NCBI GenBank assembly: GCA_023393125.1
Contig: JAEWMQ010000101.1
Location: 1-64,000 of the forward strand
DNA from: Bacillota bacterium
GTDB taxonomy: Bacteria > Bacillota > Clostridia > Lachnospirales > Cellulosilyticaceae
Direction of reading: 5' to 3'
DNA length: 64,000 bases
Program-made: the position numbers and the translations under genes
Part shown: positions 46,069-55,188 of the stretch, one piece after another
How positions within the stretch are numbered: the stretch's first letter is position 1
How the letters are laid out: each line of letters starts with the position of its first letter
Notes under the pieces: model-generated
Database searches by the model: none
Seen by the model: the letters and a program-made list of their open reading frames with translations, nothing else
What the model was told of the DNA's origin: nothing

Positions 46069-46923
46069 ATGAAACGCTCAAAAGTAGGTTTTTGGTTATT
46101 CTTAGCACCATGTTTAATAGCATTTTTAACAGTTGTACTTGTACCTATGCTTTGTGGATTTTATTATTCTTTCACAGACTGGAATGGTATAGCATCAAAT
46201 GCTAAATTTATAGGATTTGATAATTTTATTAGGTTATTTACTGAAGAAAAACAGTTTTGGATTTCCTTTAAATTTACAGGATTATTTACAATAGCTTCAG
46301 TTATTTTAATTAACGTAGCAGGGTTTTTATTAGCGCTACTTGTTACAAAGAAATTTAGAGGTGCAAACCTACTAAGAAGTATTTTCTTTATGCCTAACTT
46401 AATTGGAGGGTTACTCTTAGGTTTCGCATGGCAATTCATTTTCACAAAAGTATTTCCAGCTACAGGAATTCCTTTCTTACAAAACTGGCTTACTAATAAA
46501 GAAACTGGCTTTATGGCGCTTTTAATTGTAATGGTATGGCAAATGAGCGGTTATATGATGATTATTTATGTAGCAGCACTTCAAGGTATTCCAGATACCA
46601 TATTAGAAGCAGCTGAATTAGATGGAGCAAGAGGTTTAACTAAGCTAAGAACGATTATTATGCCAATGGTATCGCAAGCATTTACAGTGGGATTATTCTT
46701 AATGCTTTCTAACTCATTTAAATTATTTGACCAAAACTTAGCGCTTACTGGTGGTGGCCCTAACCACTCAACAGAAATGCTAGCTCTAAATATCTATCAA
46801 ACAGCATTTAGCGGAAATGATATGGGATATGCACAAGCTAAAGCTTTGATATTCTTAATCAGTGTAGCAATTATTTCAATTATTCAACTTACAATTTCAA
46901 AAAGAGCAGAATTAGAAGCCTAA
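46069..46923 (+). CDS. ABC sugar permease (MalF/UgpA type)
   Basis: 284 aa, six membrane helices. Starts KVGFWLFLAPCLIAFLTVVLVPMLCGFYYSFTDWNG, and has the EAA loop as EAAELDGARGLTKLRTIIMPMVSQ followed by GGPNHSTEMLALNIYQ. It forms the heteromeric channel with the next gene. GAGAGGGG lies before the ATG. No ATPase gene is in the locus, so a shared MsmX-type ATPase encoded elsewhere is expected. Confidence 0.95.
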   Translation: MKRSKVGFWLFLAPCLIAFLTVVLVPMLCGFYYSFTDWNGIASNAKFIGFDNFIRLFTEEKQFWISFKFTGLFTIASVILINVAGFLLALLVTKKFRGANLLRSIFFMPNLIGGLLLGFAWQFIFTKVFPATGIPFLQNWLTNKETGFMALLIVMVWQMSGYMMIIYVAALQGIPDTILEAAELDGARGLTKLRTIIMPMVSQAFTVGLFLMLSNSFKLFDQNLALTGGGPNHSTEMLALNIYQTAFSGNDMGYAQAKALIFLISVAIISIIQLTISKRAELEA

Positions 46924-46951
46924 TAGTAGGTGTTGAAGGGAGGTCACTTTT

Positions 46952-47782
46952 ATGGAAGTAAGAGAAAATATCATGTCAAAAACAATAAAAATCGTTATAG
47001 GCTTTATTTTGGGTGCATTATATCTTGTGCCAATCGTTATGTTGTTATCAGCTGCCTTTAAAACACAAAAAAATATTTTCAAAGATATATTTGGTTTTCC
47101 AGATCCTATTGTATGGACCAACTTTGGTGAAGCCATGGAGCGTATGGAATATTCAAGGGCGCTATTTAACTCTTTATTCTTTACCATTATATCAACAATT
47201 TTAATTGTTTTCTTTGCCTCTATGGCAGCATGGGTACTTGTACGTTATAAAACGAAGATGTCGAGTTTTATCTTTACGTTATTTGCAGTATCAATGCTTA
47301 TCCCTTTCCAATGTGTTATGTTACCAATGATGAGTATTATGGGTAAATTAAAAATTTTAAATCCAGGAGGATTGGTATTTGCGTATATTGGTTTCGGATC
47401 TGCATTATCTATTATGCTTTTCCATGGCTTTATAAAAGGAATACCGGTAGAGCTAGAAGAATCAGCGATGCTAGATGGATGTACTATGTTTGGAGTGTAT
47501 AGACAAATTGTACTCCCATTATTAGGACCTATTGTAACGACAGTAGGTATTCTAAATATCATGTGGATTTGGAATGACTACTTATTACCAAGTCTTGTCA
47601 TTGGTTCTGATATGAAGTGGCGTACATTACCACTAAAAACTTTCTACTTCTTTGGCCAATTCTCAAGTAGATGGGATTACGCAGCAGCAGCACTTATCTT
47701 ATCAATGTTACCAATTGTAACGTTCTACATAATTGCACAAAAGAAAATTATTAAAGGTGTTGTAGATGGAGCAGTAAAATAG
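46952..47782 (+). CDS. ABC sugar permease (MalG/UgpE type)
   Basis: 276 aa, six membrane helices; GFILGALYLVPIVMLLSAAFKTQKNIF start and EAA loop ELEESAMLDGCTMFGVYRQIVLPLLGP, ending KKIIKGVVDGAVK as usual for the family. GGGAGG is spaced eight bases from ATG 46952. It follows the MalF-type gene by 28 bp. Partner subunit of the same importer. Confidence 0.95.
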   Translation: MEVRENIMSKTIKIVIGFILGALYLVPIVMLLSAAFKTQKNIFKDIFGFPDPIVWTNFGEAMERMEYSRALFNSLFFTIISTILIVFFASMAAWVLVRYKTKMSSFIFTLFAVSMLIPFQCVMLPMMSIMGKLKILNPGGLVFAYIGFGSALSIMLFHGFIKGIPVELEESAMLDGCTMFGVYRQIVLPLLGPIVTTVGILNIMWIWNDYLLPSLVIGSDMKWRTLPLKTFYFFGQFSSRWDYAAAALILSMLPIVTFYIIAQKKIIKGVVDGAVK

Positions 47783-47828
47783 ATAGATAAATTATAACTA
47801 AAAAGCAGGAAAAGACTAAGAGACTAAG

Positions 47829-47892
47829 AGGGACGGTTCTTAGGGCTGATAGGGACGGTTCTTAAGTAAAAGAGCAATAGGGACAGGTCTTA
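47829..47892. repeat. Three REP words in tandem
   Basis: AGGGACGGTTCTTA at 47829-47842 and 47851-47864, then AGGGACAGGTCTTA at 47879-47892, all in the same orientation, just downstream of the permease gene. Confidence 0.8.
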
Positions 47893-47936
47893 AATTTATA
47901 GGTCTTAAGTTATAAATTAAATAGCTACTGAATATA

Positions 47937-48008
47937 ATTTTCGAAAAATATAATTAAGCAATTGTATTTTTCGAAAATTTAATATATAATAACTGAAAAC
48001 GGTACCAA
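47937..48008. promoter_or_regulatory. Twin palindromes and LacI-type operator upstream of malQ
   Basis: Two TTTTCGAAAA palindromes lie in arms 47937-47950 and 47965-47978, which are exactly complementary to each other; they are 28 bp apart. The LacI-type operator TGAAAACGGTACCAA (47994-48008) follows. The arrangement suggests that malQ-glgP has its own regulated promoter; other proteins than LacI may bind the twin sites. Confidence 0.5.
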
Positions 48009-48104
48009 TAGCGTAAATCAAAGATTTAGCACAAGGTATAAACTGGAAGTTAAACACATAAGCATCAAAAATAATCATACACTAAACTGGGAGCGTGATT
48101 AGTA

Positions 48105-49601
48105 GTGAGCAGAAAAAGCGGTATTATAATGCATATATCTTCTCTATCAGAAAAATATGGTATTGGTAGCTTTGGCAAAAAGGCATATGAATTTGCTGAC
48201 TTTCTAAAACAAGCAGGACAAAGTTATTGGCAGATACTACCTTTAGGGCCAACTAGTTATGGAGATTCTCCATACCAATCCTTTTCAGCTTTTGCGGGAA
48301 ATCCTTACTTTGTAGATTTAGAGACCTTAGAAAAAGAAGGATTATTAAAACAAGAAGATTATGTAAATGTAGATTTTGGAAGTGACGAATTTGTAGATTA
48401 TGAAAGACTATTTACAGAAAGAAATAAGGTATTACATATAGCTTATAAAAATTCGAAGGGTAAGCTAACAAAACAAATCGAAGCTTTCAAAAAAGAAAAT
48501 GCATCTTGGCTTAAAGATTATGCAATGTATATGGCTATTAAGTATAAAATGGAACTTCGTAGCTGGCAAGAATGGGATGAGGATATTAAGTGTAGAAAGC
48601 CGGAGGTTATGAAAGCTTATGAGAAAGAACTCAAAGATGAAATAGATTATTGGGTTTTTGTCCAATATGAATTTTATAAACAATGGGAAGCACTTAAAGG
48701 TTATGTAAATAGCTTAGGGATTAAGATTATTGGAGACATTCCAATCTATGTTTCAGCAGATAGCTCAGATGCTTGGGCTAATGGTAAGCTCTTCAAATTA
48801 GATGAGAATAAGAATCCAGTTTTTGTAGCAGGTTGCCCACCAGATGCATTCTCTGACGATGGACAATTATGGGGAAATCCAATTTATGATTGGGATTACC
48901 TTGAGGAAACAGAGTATGAATGGTGGATTGAAAGGCTTAGAGCTAGTCTAAAACTTTATGACGTAATTCGTATTGACCATTTCAGAGGCTTTGAGTCTTA
49001 CTGGCAAATTCCATTTGGTCATAAAACAGCTAGAAAAGGTAAGTGGGTTAAAGGACCTGGTATCAAACTTTTTAAAGCCGTTAAAGAAAAATTAGGAGAC
49101 ATCGATGTTATAGCTGAAGATCTAGGGTATATGACTGATAAAGTTATTAACTTTAGGAATAAAACAGGTTATCCAGGTATGAAAGTACTTCAATTTGCTT
49201 TTGATACAAGAGAAGAAAGTGATTATTTACCACATAATTATACGAGAAATTGTGTCGTATACACAGGAACTCATGATAATGATACAGTCATGGGCTGGAT
49301 TGATACAACTGGTAATCCTGAAGATGTTAAGAATGCAAAACATTACTTAAAGTTAGATATTTGTGAAGGCTATCATTGGGGCTTCATTAGAGGTGCTTGG
49401 AGTAGTGTAGCAGATACAGCAATAGCTCAAATGCAAGATTTTCTTGGATTAGGTAATGAAGCACGTATGAATTTACCTTCAACATTAGGTGGAAACTGGC
49501 AGTGGCGTATAAAAGAAGGTGCACTTACAAAAGAACTTGCTAAGAGAATTTATGACTTAACTAAAATGTATGGAAGATTAGAGGAGGATTCAAATGAATA
49601 A
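48105..49601 (+). CDS. malQ: 4-alpha-glucanotransferase
   Basis: 498 aa, GTG start with GGGAG upstream. GH77 motifs: SLSEKYGIGSFGKKAYEFADFLKQAGQSYWQILPLGPTSYGDSPYQSFSAFAGNPYF at the N-terminus (positions about 10-65), IGDIPIYVSADSSDAW, VIRIDHFRGFESYW, VIAEDLGYMTDKV, VYTGTHDNDTVMGW. It transfers glucan segments between maltodextrins, feeding the phosphorylase downstream, whose gene overlaps by 8 bp (translational coupling). Confidence 0.96.
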   Translation: MSRKSGIIMHISSLSEKYGIGSFGKKAYEFADFLKQAGQSYWQILPLGPTSYGDSPYQSFSAFAGNPYFVDLETLEKEGLLKQEDYVNVDFGSDEFVDYERLFTERNKVLHIAYKNSKGKLTKQIEAFKKENASWLKDYAMYMAIKYKMELRSWQEWDEDIKCRKPEVMKAYEKELKDEIDYWVFVQYEFYKQWEALKGYVNSLGIKIIGDIPIYVSADSSDAWANGKLFKLDENKNPVFVAGCPPDAFSDDGQLWGNPIYDWDYLEETEYEWWIERLRASLKLYDVIRIDHFRGFESYWQIPFGHKTARKGKWVKGPGIKLFKAVKEKLGDIDVIAEDLGYMTDKVINFRNKTGYPGMKVLQFAFDTREESDYLPHNYTRNCVVYTGTHDNDTVMGWIDTTGNPEDVKNAKHYLKLDICEGYHWGFIRGAWSSVADTAIAQMQDFLGLGNEARMNLPSTLGGNWQWRIKEGALTKELAKRIYDLTKMYGRLEEDSNE

Positions 49602-51954
49602 GGAAGCACTTAAAAATAGCATAAATAAATATTGTAAAGTTAAATATGGAAAACCTTTAGCAGAAGCAAAGGACTATGAAATTTTTAATGCGCTATCTTT
49701 AGCGTTACTTGAAGAAGTAGTTGATGACTGGAGTGAAACAAAAGCATTATACAACCAAGGTAAAAAAGCATACTACTTATCAGCTGAGTATTTAATGGGC
49801 CGTGCACTTGGTAACAACTTGATCAGCATGGGCGTATATGATGAAGTTAAAGAAGTACTTAACGAACTAAATATTGATCTTAATGTTATTGAAGAAATTG
49901 AAGAAGATGCTGGACTTGGTAATGGTGGTCTTGGTAGACTTGCTGCTTGTTTCATGGACTCAGGTGCAACAACAAATATTCCACTTCAAGGATATGGGAT
50001 CCGCTACTCTAACGGCTTATTCAATCAAAAAATGGTTGATGGAGCTCAAATGGAAGAAGTTGATACATGGCTTAAGTATGGTGATCCATGGAGTATCCGT
50101 AAAGAAGACGAAGCTGTTATTGTAGAATTTAATGACTATAGTGTAAAAGCTGTACCATATGATATGCCAATCATTGCATATGGTTCTAAAAATGTAAATA
50201 CACTTAGATTATGGCAATCAGAATCTCTTGAAAGTTTTGATTTTGATTTATTTAACAAGCAAGAGTACACAGAAGCATTAAAATGTAAAAATGATGCAGA
50301 AAACATTTCAAGAGTGCTTTATCCAAATGATTCAAAAGAGGCTGGTAAACTTTTAAGACTACGTCAACAATATTTTATGGTAAGCGCAAGTTTAAAAGAT
50401 ATTATCCGTACACATAAAGCTAAATTTGGTAGTGATTTTAGTAACTTTAGTAAAGAACATGCAGTTCAGCTTAATGATACGCACCCAGTTCTCGCTATTC
50501 CAGAATTAATTAGAATCTTAGTTGATGAAGAAAATGTAAGATTTAAAGATGCTTTAAGTATTGCCAAAACAGTGTTTGCTTATACAAATCATACAATTTT
50601 AGCTGAAGCTCTAGAAAAATGGGATATCAAACTTATTGAAAAACTTTTCCCACGTATTCTTGAAATCATCCGTCATATTGACTTTGTTTTCGTACAAGAA
50701 TTAGAAGATAAAGGCTATGATAAAAAAGCAATCAATGAATTTAAAATCGTAAACTACAATCAAGTAAGAATGGCTAACTTAGCAATCTACGTTGGTTTTG
50801 CTGTAAATGGCGTTGCAGCACTTCATACAGAGATATTAAAAGATACAGAATTACACAATTGGTATGAATTATACCCAGAAAAATTCCAAAATAAAACGAA
50901 TGGTATCACTCCAAGAAGATGGATGAGACTTTGTAACCAAGAATTATCAGCATACATCACTGAACTTTTAGGAACAGAAAGCTGGGTAAATAACTTATCA
51001 GAGCTTAAACAGCTAGAAAAATATATTGATGATGAAGCTGTACTTAATAAACTTATGGCTATTAAGAAAACTAAGAAAGAACAACTTGCGGCTTATATTA
51101 AAGAAGTAGAAGGCGTAGAGCTTGATCCAAACTCATTATTTGATATACAAATCAAACGTTTACATGAATACAAACGTCAATTACTTAACGCATTCTATAT
51201 TTTAGATTTATACAATAGACTTAAAGCTAATCCATCAATGGATATTCCAAACGTTACATTTATCTTCGGTGCAAAAGCATTCCCTGGCTATGTAAGAGCA
51301 AAAGCTATTGTTAAATTTATTGGAGAGATTGCTAAGAAAGTTAACAACGATCCAGTAATCGGTGGTAAGATGAAAGTTCTTTTCGTAGAAAACTACCGTG
51401 TATCTTACGGAGAAAAGCTCTTCCCAGCTGCAGATATATCAAAACAAATCTCAACAGCAGGTAAAGAGGCATCTGGTACAGGTAACATGAAGTTCATGAT
51501 GAATGGTGCTTTAACATTTGGAACATATGATGGAGCAAACGTAGAAATTGTTCAAGAAGCAAAAGAGGAAAACAACTTCATCTTTGGTCTTCGTGTAGAA
51601 GATATCGAACAAATTGGTGGTAAATACAATTCAAAAGAATACTATGAAGCAGACCTGTCCCTTAAAACAGTAGTAGATGCCTTAGTAGATGGTACATTCT
51701 GCGATGGTGGTACAGGTGAATTCCAAGATTTATATAACTCATTAGTAAATGAAGGAGATACTTACTTCTTATTAGCTGACTTTGTAGCATTCAAAGAAGC
51801 TGAAGATAAAGTATTTGCGGCATATAAAGATCAAAAGCATTGGGCACAAATGAGCTTAATGAATATTGCAAACTCAGGTATCTTCTCAAGTGATAGAACT
51901 ATTATGCAATATGCTAACGAGATTTGGGGTATTACTCCAAAAATAATTAAGTAA
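49594..51954 (+). CDS. glgP: Glycogen/maltodextrin phosphorylase
   Basis: 786 aa. GT35: AYYLSAEYLMGRALGNNL, AGLGNGGLGRLAACFMDS, NDTHPVLAIPELIRIL, KTNGITPRRWM, KRLHEYKRQLLN, and the PLP-lysine region GTGNMKFMMNGALTFGTYDGANVE. It releases glucose-1-phosphate from alpha-1,4-glucans. AGAGGAGG lies upstream of the ATG inside the end of malQ. A REP-like word, AGACCTGTCCCT (51651-51662), lies within the coding sequence without disturbing the frame. Confidence 0.96.
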   Translation: MNKEALKNSINKYCKVKYGKPLAEAKDYEIFNALSLALLEEVVDDWSETKALYNQGKKAYYLSAEYLMGRALGNNLISMGVYDEVKEVLNELNIDLNVIEEIEEDAGLGNGGLGRLAACFMDSGATTNIPLQGYGIRYSNGLFNQKMVDGAQMEEVDTWLKYGDPWSIRKEDEAVIVEFNDYSVKAVPYDMPIIAYGSKNVNTLRLWQSESLESFDFDLFNKQEYTEALKCKNDAENISRVLYPNDSKEAGKLLRLRQQYFMVSASLKDIIRTHKAKFGSDFSNFSKEHAVQLNDTHPVLAIPELIRILVDEENVRFKDALSIAKTVFAYTNHTILAEALEKWDIKLIEKLFPRILEIIRHIDFVFVQELEDKGYDKKAINEFKIVNYNQVRMANLAIYVGFAVNGVAALHTEILKDTELHNWYELYPEKFQNKTNGITPRRWMRLCNQELSAYITELLGTESWVNNLSELKQLEKYIDDEAVLNKLMAIKKTKKEQLAAYIKEVEGVELDPNSLFDIQIKRLHEYKRQLLNAFYILDLYNRLKANPSMDIPNVTFIFGAKAFPGYVRAKAIVKFIGEIAKKVNNDPVIGGKMKVLFVENYRVSYGEKLFPAADISKQISTAGKEASGTGNMKFMMNGALTFGTYDGANVEIVQEAKEENNFIFGLRVEDIEQIGGKYNSKEYYEADLSLKTVVDALVDGTFCDGGTGEFQDLYNSLVNEGDTYFLLADFVAFKEAEDKVFAAYKDQKHWAQMSLMNIANSGIFSSDRTIMQYANEIWGITPKIIK

Positions 51955-51972
51955 TAGAACAACAACTAAACC

Positions 51973-52023
51973 AAACTAAAGAACCGTCCCTATAATATAA
52001 ATATAGGGACGGTTCTTTAGTTT
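51973..52023. repeat. REP palindrome / terminator after glgP
   Basis: 22-bp perfect arms (51973-51994/52002-52023) with a 7-base loop, containing GAACCGTCCCT and its complement. It very likely also terminates the malQ-glgP transcript. Confidence 0.85.
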
Positions 52024-52139
52024 ACAGGAGAAATGATTAACAACATCAAAAAAATATGCTAGAATAACTTAATAGTAAGTAAGACAGTATTATAAAACAA
52101 GAGGAGAAAAAATTCCAGGAAGGAAAGAGGATACATTAG

Positions 52140-53156
52140 ATGGGGATGACAATAGTTGATATTGCGAGGATAGCAGGTGTAGGGGTAAGTACAGTCTCTA
52201 GAGTAATAAACAATCATCCAGACGTGAAATATGAAACGAGGGAAAGAATACTAGAGGTAATACGTGAAAATAATTATATTCCTAATAATAGTGCTCGTGT
52301 ATTAAAACAGACTAATACAAACAACATAGGTATACTCATTAGAGGGGTTTTTAATCCTTTTTTTGCTGCACTCTTAAAGAATATAAGTATGAGTGTGGAA
52401 AAAGCAGGATATTCGATTATTGTACATTATCATAATAATGTAGATGATGTCTCAACATTGGTTGGTTTTGCAAAAGAAAAGAGGCTACAAGGAGTTATTT
52501 GCTTAGGAGGAAACTTTATAGGAGTAAGTGAAGAAAGTTTCCAAGGTTTAGATATAGCAATTGTGATGATAAGTGTAGATTTTAAACAACCTAAGACTTG
52601 GAAGAACTTTTCAACTGTAAGTATTAGTAATGAAAAGGCAGCCTATAAAGCAACTTCCTATTTAATTGAAAAAGGACATAAAGAGATTGCTATTATTTTA
52701 GGTAATAAACAGGATTATAGTATTGGTAAATTAAGATACGAAGGATATAAAAATGCTTGTAAAGATTATAAAATAAAACATAACTTAAATAATGTTATCT
52801 ATGGGAACTATGATACTGCTTTATCCTATGAGAGAACAAAGAAGTTCCTATCTGTTAATCCACAAATAACAGCTATATTTGCAACAGCAGATACAATGGC
52901 TATAGGAGCGGCAAAGGCTATAGTAGATTTAGGATATAAAGTAGGAGATGATATATCAGTAATGGGGTTTGATGGTATTGATATTGCAAGCTACTATACA
53001 CCTAATATTGCAACTATCGAACAACCTCAAAATGAACTATCTGAAGTAAGTGTAAAGTTATTAATTGGATTGTTAGAAAACAAAGTAGAGAATCAGCACA
53101 TCGTTCTAGAAACAAAGTTAATAGAAGGTGACAGTGTTAAAGAATTTAGAAATTAA
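52140..53156 (+). CDS. LacI-family repressor, maltodextrin locus (second copy)
   Basis: 338 aa. HTH TIVDIARIAGVGVSTVSRVINNHPDV and hinge NNSARVLKQTNTNNIGILIRGVFNPFF are nearly identical to the regulator at 43338-44342, and the effector domain is also related (LQGVICLGGNF in both; MGFDGIDIASYYTPNIATIEQP). The two therefore may bind the same operators while sensing different sugars. The start is ATG 52140 with GAGGATAC upstream; ATG 52146 is possible. Closed by a REP palindrome. Confidence 0.92.
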   Translation: MGMTIVDIARIAGVGVSTVSRVINNHPDVKYETRERILEVIRENNYIPNNSARVLKQTNTNNIGILIRGVFNPFFAALLKNISMSVEKAGYSIIVHYHNNVDDVSTLVGFAKEKRLQGVICLGGNFIGVSEESFQGLDIAIVMISVDFKQPKTWKNFSTVSISNEKAAYKATSYLIEKGHKEIAIILGNKQDYSIGKLRYEGYKNACKDYKIKHNLNNVIYGNYDTALSYERTKKFLSVNPQITAIFATADTMAIGAAKAIVDLGYKVGDDISVMGFDGIDIASYYTPNIATIEQPQNELSEVSVKLLIGLLENKVENQHIVLETKLIEGDSVKEFRN

Positions 53157-53174
53157 AAGAACATAAAATATAGA

Positions 53175-53230
53175 ATAGATAGGGACGGTTCTTAGAATGC
53201 CTTGGCATTTTAAGAACCGTCCCTATCTAT
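53175..53230. repeat. REP palindrome / terminator after the second LacI gene
   Basis: 20-bp perfect arms (53175-53194/53211-53230) containing AGGGACGGTTCTTA and its complement, with an inner AATGCC/GGCATT stem. Confidence 0.85.
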
Positions 53231-53314
53231 TTGTATCTTTTTGCATAAAAATCTCTTAATTACAGATAATGGTTATGTATGTAGACTCATTTTTAATAAA
53301 AAGGGGTGTAAGAT

Positions 53315-53509
53315 ATGTCGCAGCTTGGTGGTATATTCTCTGTTTATATAGATAGCATTATGCTGGTTATTGGATTATATATGGTATTTATTCAAGGCAA
53401 TAATCTAATCCAAGTAGATCATATGGATAGAGAGGGACGGTTCTCAAAGATTGTTGGCTGGGTTTATATTATTGTTGGTTTACTAGGATTTGTAATTACA
53501 TTTATTTAA
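53315..53509 (+). CDS. Small two-helix membrane protein (CLC_0170-like)
   Basis: 64 aa with helices at about 9-27 and 44-63 joined by a polar loop (GNNLIQVDHMDREGRFSK). It resembles the small CLC_0170-type proteins that accompany clostridial germinant receptor genes, and it lies 20 bp before gerKA. AGGGGTG precedes the ATG. The REP word AGGGACGGTTCT (53433-53444) is part of the coding sequence and encodes the loop. Function unknown. Confidence 0.72.
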   Translation: MSQLGGIFSVYIDSIMLVIGLYMVFIQGNNLIQVDHMDREGRFSKIVGWVYIIVGLLGFVITFI

Positions 53510-53529
53510 TTGAAATAAGGAAGTGTAGC

Positions 53530-55188
53530 ATGGTTAAAGAAAAAGATGAAGTTCAAGTAAGTGCCGAAGACAAATTCCATGATCAAGATAATAAAATATC
53601 TTTAGAAATATCTACAGATTTAGATGCAAATATAAAGTGTATTGAATACTTATTTCATGATTGTATGGATGTCGTTAAAAGAGAGGTTAATATCTGCAAA
53701 GATGCCAAATTTAGAATTTATGGTGTTTATGTTGATGGACTTATTAATCGAGATATTCTAGAAAACTATTTGCTTAGTAAAGTATTTGAATATAAAAATT
53801 TAAATGGTGAAGTGTTTGATGCAAAGATTACACCTACCAAATTAGTTATGCAACATTTTTCAGCAACCTTTGATGTAAAAGAAGTTGAAGGCATGGATGC
53901 TATGGCAAATGCAGTTCTATCAGGTGATAGTGCCATTTTTGTGGAAGGATCAAAGACAGGCCTTGTAATTGCCACAAGAGGATGGCCGGCTAGAGGTGTT
54001 AGTGAACCTGCTACAGAAAGTGTTGTCAGGGGGCCAAGAGATGGATTTACTGAAACCATTAGATTTAACACAGTCTTAGTTAGAAGGCGTATACGTGATA
54101 CCAAGTTGAAAATAAAAATGGTTAGTGTAGGGACTAGAAGTAGAACAGATGTAGCCCTTGTTTATGTTGATGATATCGTTAGGCCAGAACTAGTTGAAAC
54201 GATTGAAAAAAGAATAGATAAATACGTTATAGATGCTATTTATGATAGTGGATATATAGAACAACTTATTGAAGATAGCTGGAAAAGCCCGTTTCCACAA
54301 ACGCAGGCAACTGAAAGACCGGATAAGTTTGCAGCTAGTTTACTAGAAGGAAGAGTAGGTATTTTAGTAGATAATTCACCTTTTGGAATTATAGTACCAG
54401 CAACACTCAATGCATATTATCAAGCATCAGAAGATTACTATCAACGCTGGCAAATTATGACTTTTACTAGAATATTAAGATATATTGTCTCTTTTCTTTC
54501 CTTTGCACTGCCAGGACTTTATATTGCTACTCTTAATTTTCAGCCTCAAATGTTACCCACATCATTTGCCATATCAATTGCTGCTTCTAGGGAAGGGATA
54601 ACCTTTTCTACAGTTATGGAGATTATAGTTATGGAACTCATTTTTGAGTTGTTTAGAGAGGCGGGTATAAGAGCACCAGGTGCAATTGGTCATGTTATTG
54701 GACTTGTAGGTGGAATTGTTATAGGACAAGCAGCAGTTGATGCCCATATTATCAGCCCAATGATTATTATCATTGTTGCATCTACAGCTATATGTACTTT
54801 TGCAATTCCTGATTATAGTTTAACTTCAGCTTTTAGATTGATTAGGTATTTATTTATTGCTTTAGCAGCGGTATTTGGATTATATGGATTTTTGATTGCA
54901 ATGTTATTAGTCTTAATACATCTTTCTTCTTTGGAGAGCTTTGGGATTCCTTATCTTGCACCATATAATATATCAGATCAAAATGACTCTAAAGACTTAA
55001 AGGATACAATCCTAAGATTTCCTACGTTTATGCAAACTACAAGACCTATTTTTGCAAGATATACACAACGTATAAGGCTTAGGGTGAAACCAGGAGTGAA
55101 CGTACAAGATGTAGCCCCAGGATCCAATAGTGGGACAACTAATGGTCAAGTAGAAGATAAGAATAATAAGAATGGTGGAGGTGAGTAG
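53530..55188 (+). CDS. gerKA: Spore germinant receptor subunit A (GerA family)
   Basis: 552 aa. A soluble N-terminal domain of about 290 residues (CIEYLFHDCMDVVKREV, GDSAIFVEGSKTGLVIATRGWPARGVSEPATESVVRGPRDGFTE around 140-185) precedes a membrane domain of about five helices (FGIIVPATLNAYYQASEDYYQRW, LREAGIRAPGAIGHVIGLVGGIVIGQAAVDAHIISP region), ending in a polar tail. It senses germinants with the B and C subunits in the spore inner membrane. First of a tight gerKA-KB-KC operon. Confidence 0.95.
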   Translation: MVKEKDEVQVSAEDKFHDQDNKISLEISTDLDANIKCIEYLFHDCMDVVKREVNICKDAKFRIYGVYVDGLINRDILENYLLSKVFEYKNLNGEVFDAKITPTKLVMQHFSATFDVKEVEGMDAMANAVLSGDSAIFVEGSKTGLVIATRGWPARGVSEPATESVVRGPRDGFTETIRFNTVLVRRRIRDTKLKIKMVSVGTRSRTDVALVYVDDIVRPELVETIEKRIDKYVIDAIYDSGYIEQLIEDSWKSPFPQTQATERPDKFAASLLEGRVGILVDNSPFGIIVPATLNAYYQASEDYYQRWQIMTFTRILRYIVSFLSFALPGLYIATLNFQPQMLPTSFAISIAASREGITFSTVMEIIVMELIFELFREAGIRAPGAIGHVIGLVGGIVIGQAAVDAHIISPMIIIIVASTAICTFAIPDYSLTSAFRLIRYLFIALAAVFGLYGFLIAMLLVLIHLSSLESFGIPYLAPYNISDQNDSKDLKDTILRFPTFMQTTRPIFARYTQRIRLRVKPGVNVQDVAPGSNSGTTNGQVEDKNNKNGGGE

